This document shows positions 62,603 through 64,000 of a stretch of 64,000 nucleotides of DNA, one piece after another (the stretch's first letter is position 1; each line of letters opens with the position of its first letter). Origin of the DNA: Apteryx mantelli (lineage: Eukaryota > Chordata > Aves > Apterygiformes > Apterygidae); assembly GCF_036417845.1 (NCBI RefSeq), contig NC_090020.1, positions 43,074,425-43,138,424 of the forward strand, written 5' to 3'. The position numbers and the translations under genes were made by a program. Under the pieces are notes generated by a model, which ran no database searches, was not told where the DNA came from, and saw only the letters and a list, made by a program, of their open reading frames with translations.

Positions 62603-64000
62603 TATTCCTAATTCCTTTCTCTGACTTTCATAGAACTATGTCTTTTGCTTTCTAGGAACTGTGAATTTATAGGGGTAAATAGCAGTAACAATAGGGTCTT
62701 CCACGCAGAGATTTCCACAGGTTTAGCCAAAGGAGGCAAAAGACGCTTGCCAGCATCACATGGCAAATCTGCACCGTAGCAGGGAATAGGATTCAGGTTG
62801 ACTGACTGGTTTCCGCACTCTGCCTTCACCAGGACGAAGCATGTGCTGGTAGATCCATACGTGCTTGTTTATGTATGGATAGGTAGAGCTCACTCTTTCA
62901 AGTCTCTTTCAATGAGACATTAACACGGGACTTTGGTTTCTTGAATGCTCTTAAAATGCTTACCACAAGAGAGTCTCAAATCTCTTTGTTACTTCTCTTA
63001 CACAACTCACTTCCCCCCCCCCTTCCTTGTTTATGGTCATTTTATTTTTGCCAGTGTAAAAAATGCTGAAAGTGATGAGAAGGGCCATTTTCTGAATATT
63101 TCTGGGTCAGTTAACAGACTATGACTTTTTCCGCTCATGCATTTTTCCTTATGCAGTAGTTCAAATTCATCAGGCTGAAATTTTTAGTTTCCTCGCTCTC
63201 TGGTTAAATACTATTCCTTTTTAATAGACGGGCAGGCTTTTTGAAGAAAGGTAGATTATTTCTACGTTTTTATAGAAACAAAAGATTTTTTTTCGTTAAT
63301 ACAGTCATGGGTTTTTAGGGCCATTAAGTTTTCTCATTTTGCTTCATACATAACACAGACCATTGAATTTTGTCTAGTAATTCTCACATTAAGCTTGATA
63401 ATTTGTGGATCGAAGTGCAGCTGTCATGTATGGACATGTGTCATCATGATTTAAAGAAAGTTTGTAATAATTATGAATAAAACAAGATCTGTCCATTACT
63501 GATGTGGCTTACTGCGCCATGGGAAAATTCTCACATGGTTACATGCTTTGATTTTTGCTGAGAATTACACTGGGTTTAGCTGGCTGTACAGTGAGGCTAA
63601 AGCAGCTAGATGGGAGATTTTCTAACATGGAAGAACATCTTTCCCAATAGCTGTTTGTAGAAGTGTCTAGGCAGCCATTGCTGTTGAATGTGTTCTCAAG
63701 ATTAAATCTGGCCTTACACTTTTATAGCATTTACCAGGAAGTTAGCACTTCCGTTTAGGATTTTCCATGTAATATATATAACCTTGCTGGAACTTACAAG
63801 CTCCAGACACAATAGCCTGGTTACTAGAAAATTGTGGCAGTAGCCATGTGAGCATTTCCTTAGCCAAGAAGCTATTCTGTGTATGCATTTCCACCCAGAC
63901 TGTTACTCATGAAACACTAAAAAGAGCAGACAGCAAAAATCAGAGCTCATCATGGTGACTTCTTGTTGTCTCAGGGAACCGTGGACTCTAGAAAGCATAG
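62603..64000. other. AT-rich noncoding DNA at window end
   Basis: No gene, RNA or named repeat seen apart from the C10 run. Confidence 0.5.
63013..63022. repeat. Poly-C run (10 C)
   Basis: Uninterrupted C10. Confidence 0.9.

Noticed and set aside
1-64000. tRNA, rRNA, snRNA, well-known microRNA, CRISPR or viral genes
   Set aside because: I looked for common conserved RNA sequences by eye and for retroviral or phage-like frames and found none. A covariance-model scan could still reveal small RNAs I cannot see.

Overview
This is a vertebrate nuclear segment, most likely from a bird; a crocodilian or turtle is the main alternative. It is AT-rich apart from one CpG-rich block. Interspersed repeats are sparse. 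One fragment reads as the 3' end of a CR1 LINE, one as a MIR/L2-type 3' end, and several short scraps resemble an old repeat common in bird and reptile DNA. Long poly-C/poly-G runs are frequent. There is nothing prokaryotic or viral here, and I recognise no protein-coding gene. Almost every open frame is a short chance frame, or is open only because stop codons are rare in GC-rich sequence.

Layout. 1-13,740 is AT-rich noncoding DNA with several blocks that look like conserved enhancers, judged only by texture. 13,800-18,390 is a large broken CpG island, the only clear promoter region. It holds a 59-bp near-perfect palindrome built from MYB-type motifs, a TATA-like box with an upstream inverted CCAAT box, an EGR1/Sp1-rich core near 15,900-16,050, a strong G-quadruplex motif, and splice-donor-like sites on both strands. 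18,390-33,200 contains pieces that could be exons: an acceptor-donor pair at 30,952-31,073 and a terminal-exon-like unit at 33,050-33,178 on the + strand, and a coding-textured open segment at 25,516-25,832 on the - strand. 33,200-64,000 is mostly featureless AT-rich DNA with old repeat fragments, small tandem duplications, a GC-richer insert-like block at 61,690-62,600, and enhancer-like stretches near 59,200-61,050.

Interpretation (inference). The CpG island probably drives transcription in one or both directions. On the + strand a spliced, apparently noncoding RNA can be drawn from a first exon ending at 18,387, through an exon at 30,952-31,073, to a last exon at 33,050-33,178. The surrounding sparse-repeat, gene-poor DNA would fit a regulatory landscape or large intron of a developmental gene. 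RNA data and cross-species alignment would be needed to confirm this. I found no strong candidate for a wholly new biological system. The most unusual objects are the 13.9-kb palindrome and the unassigned - strand open segment at 25.5 kb.
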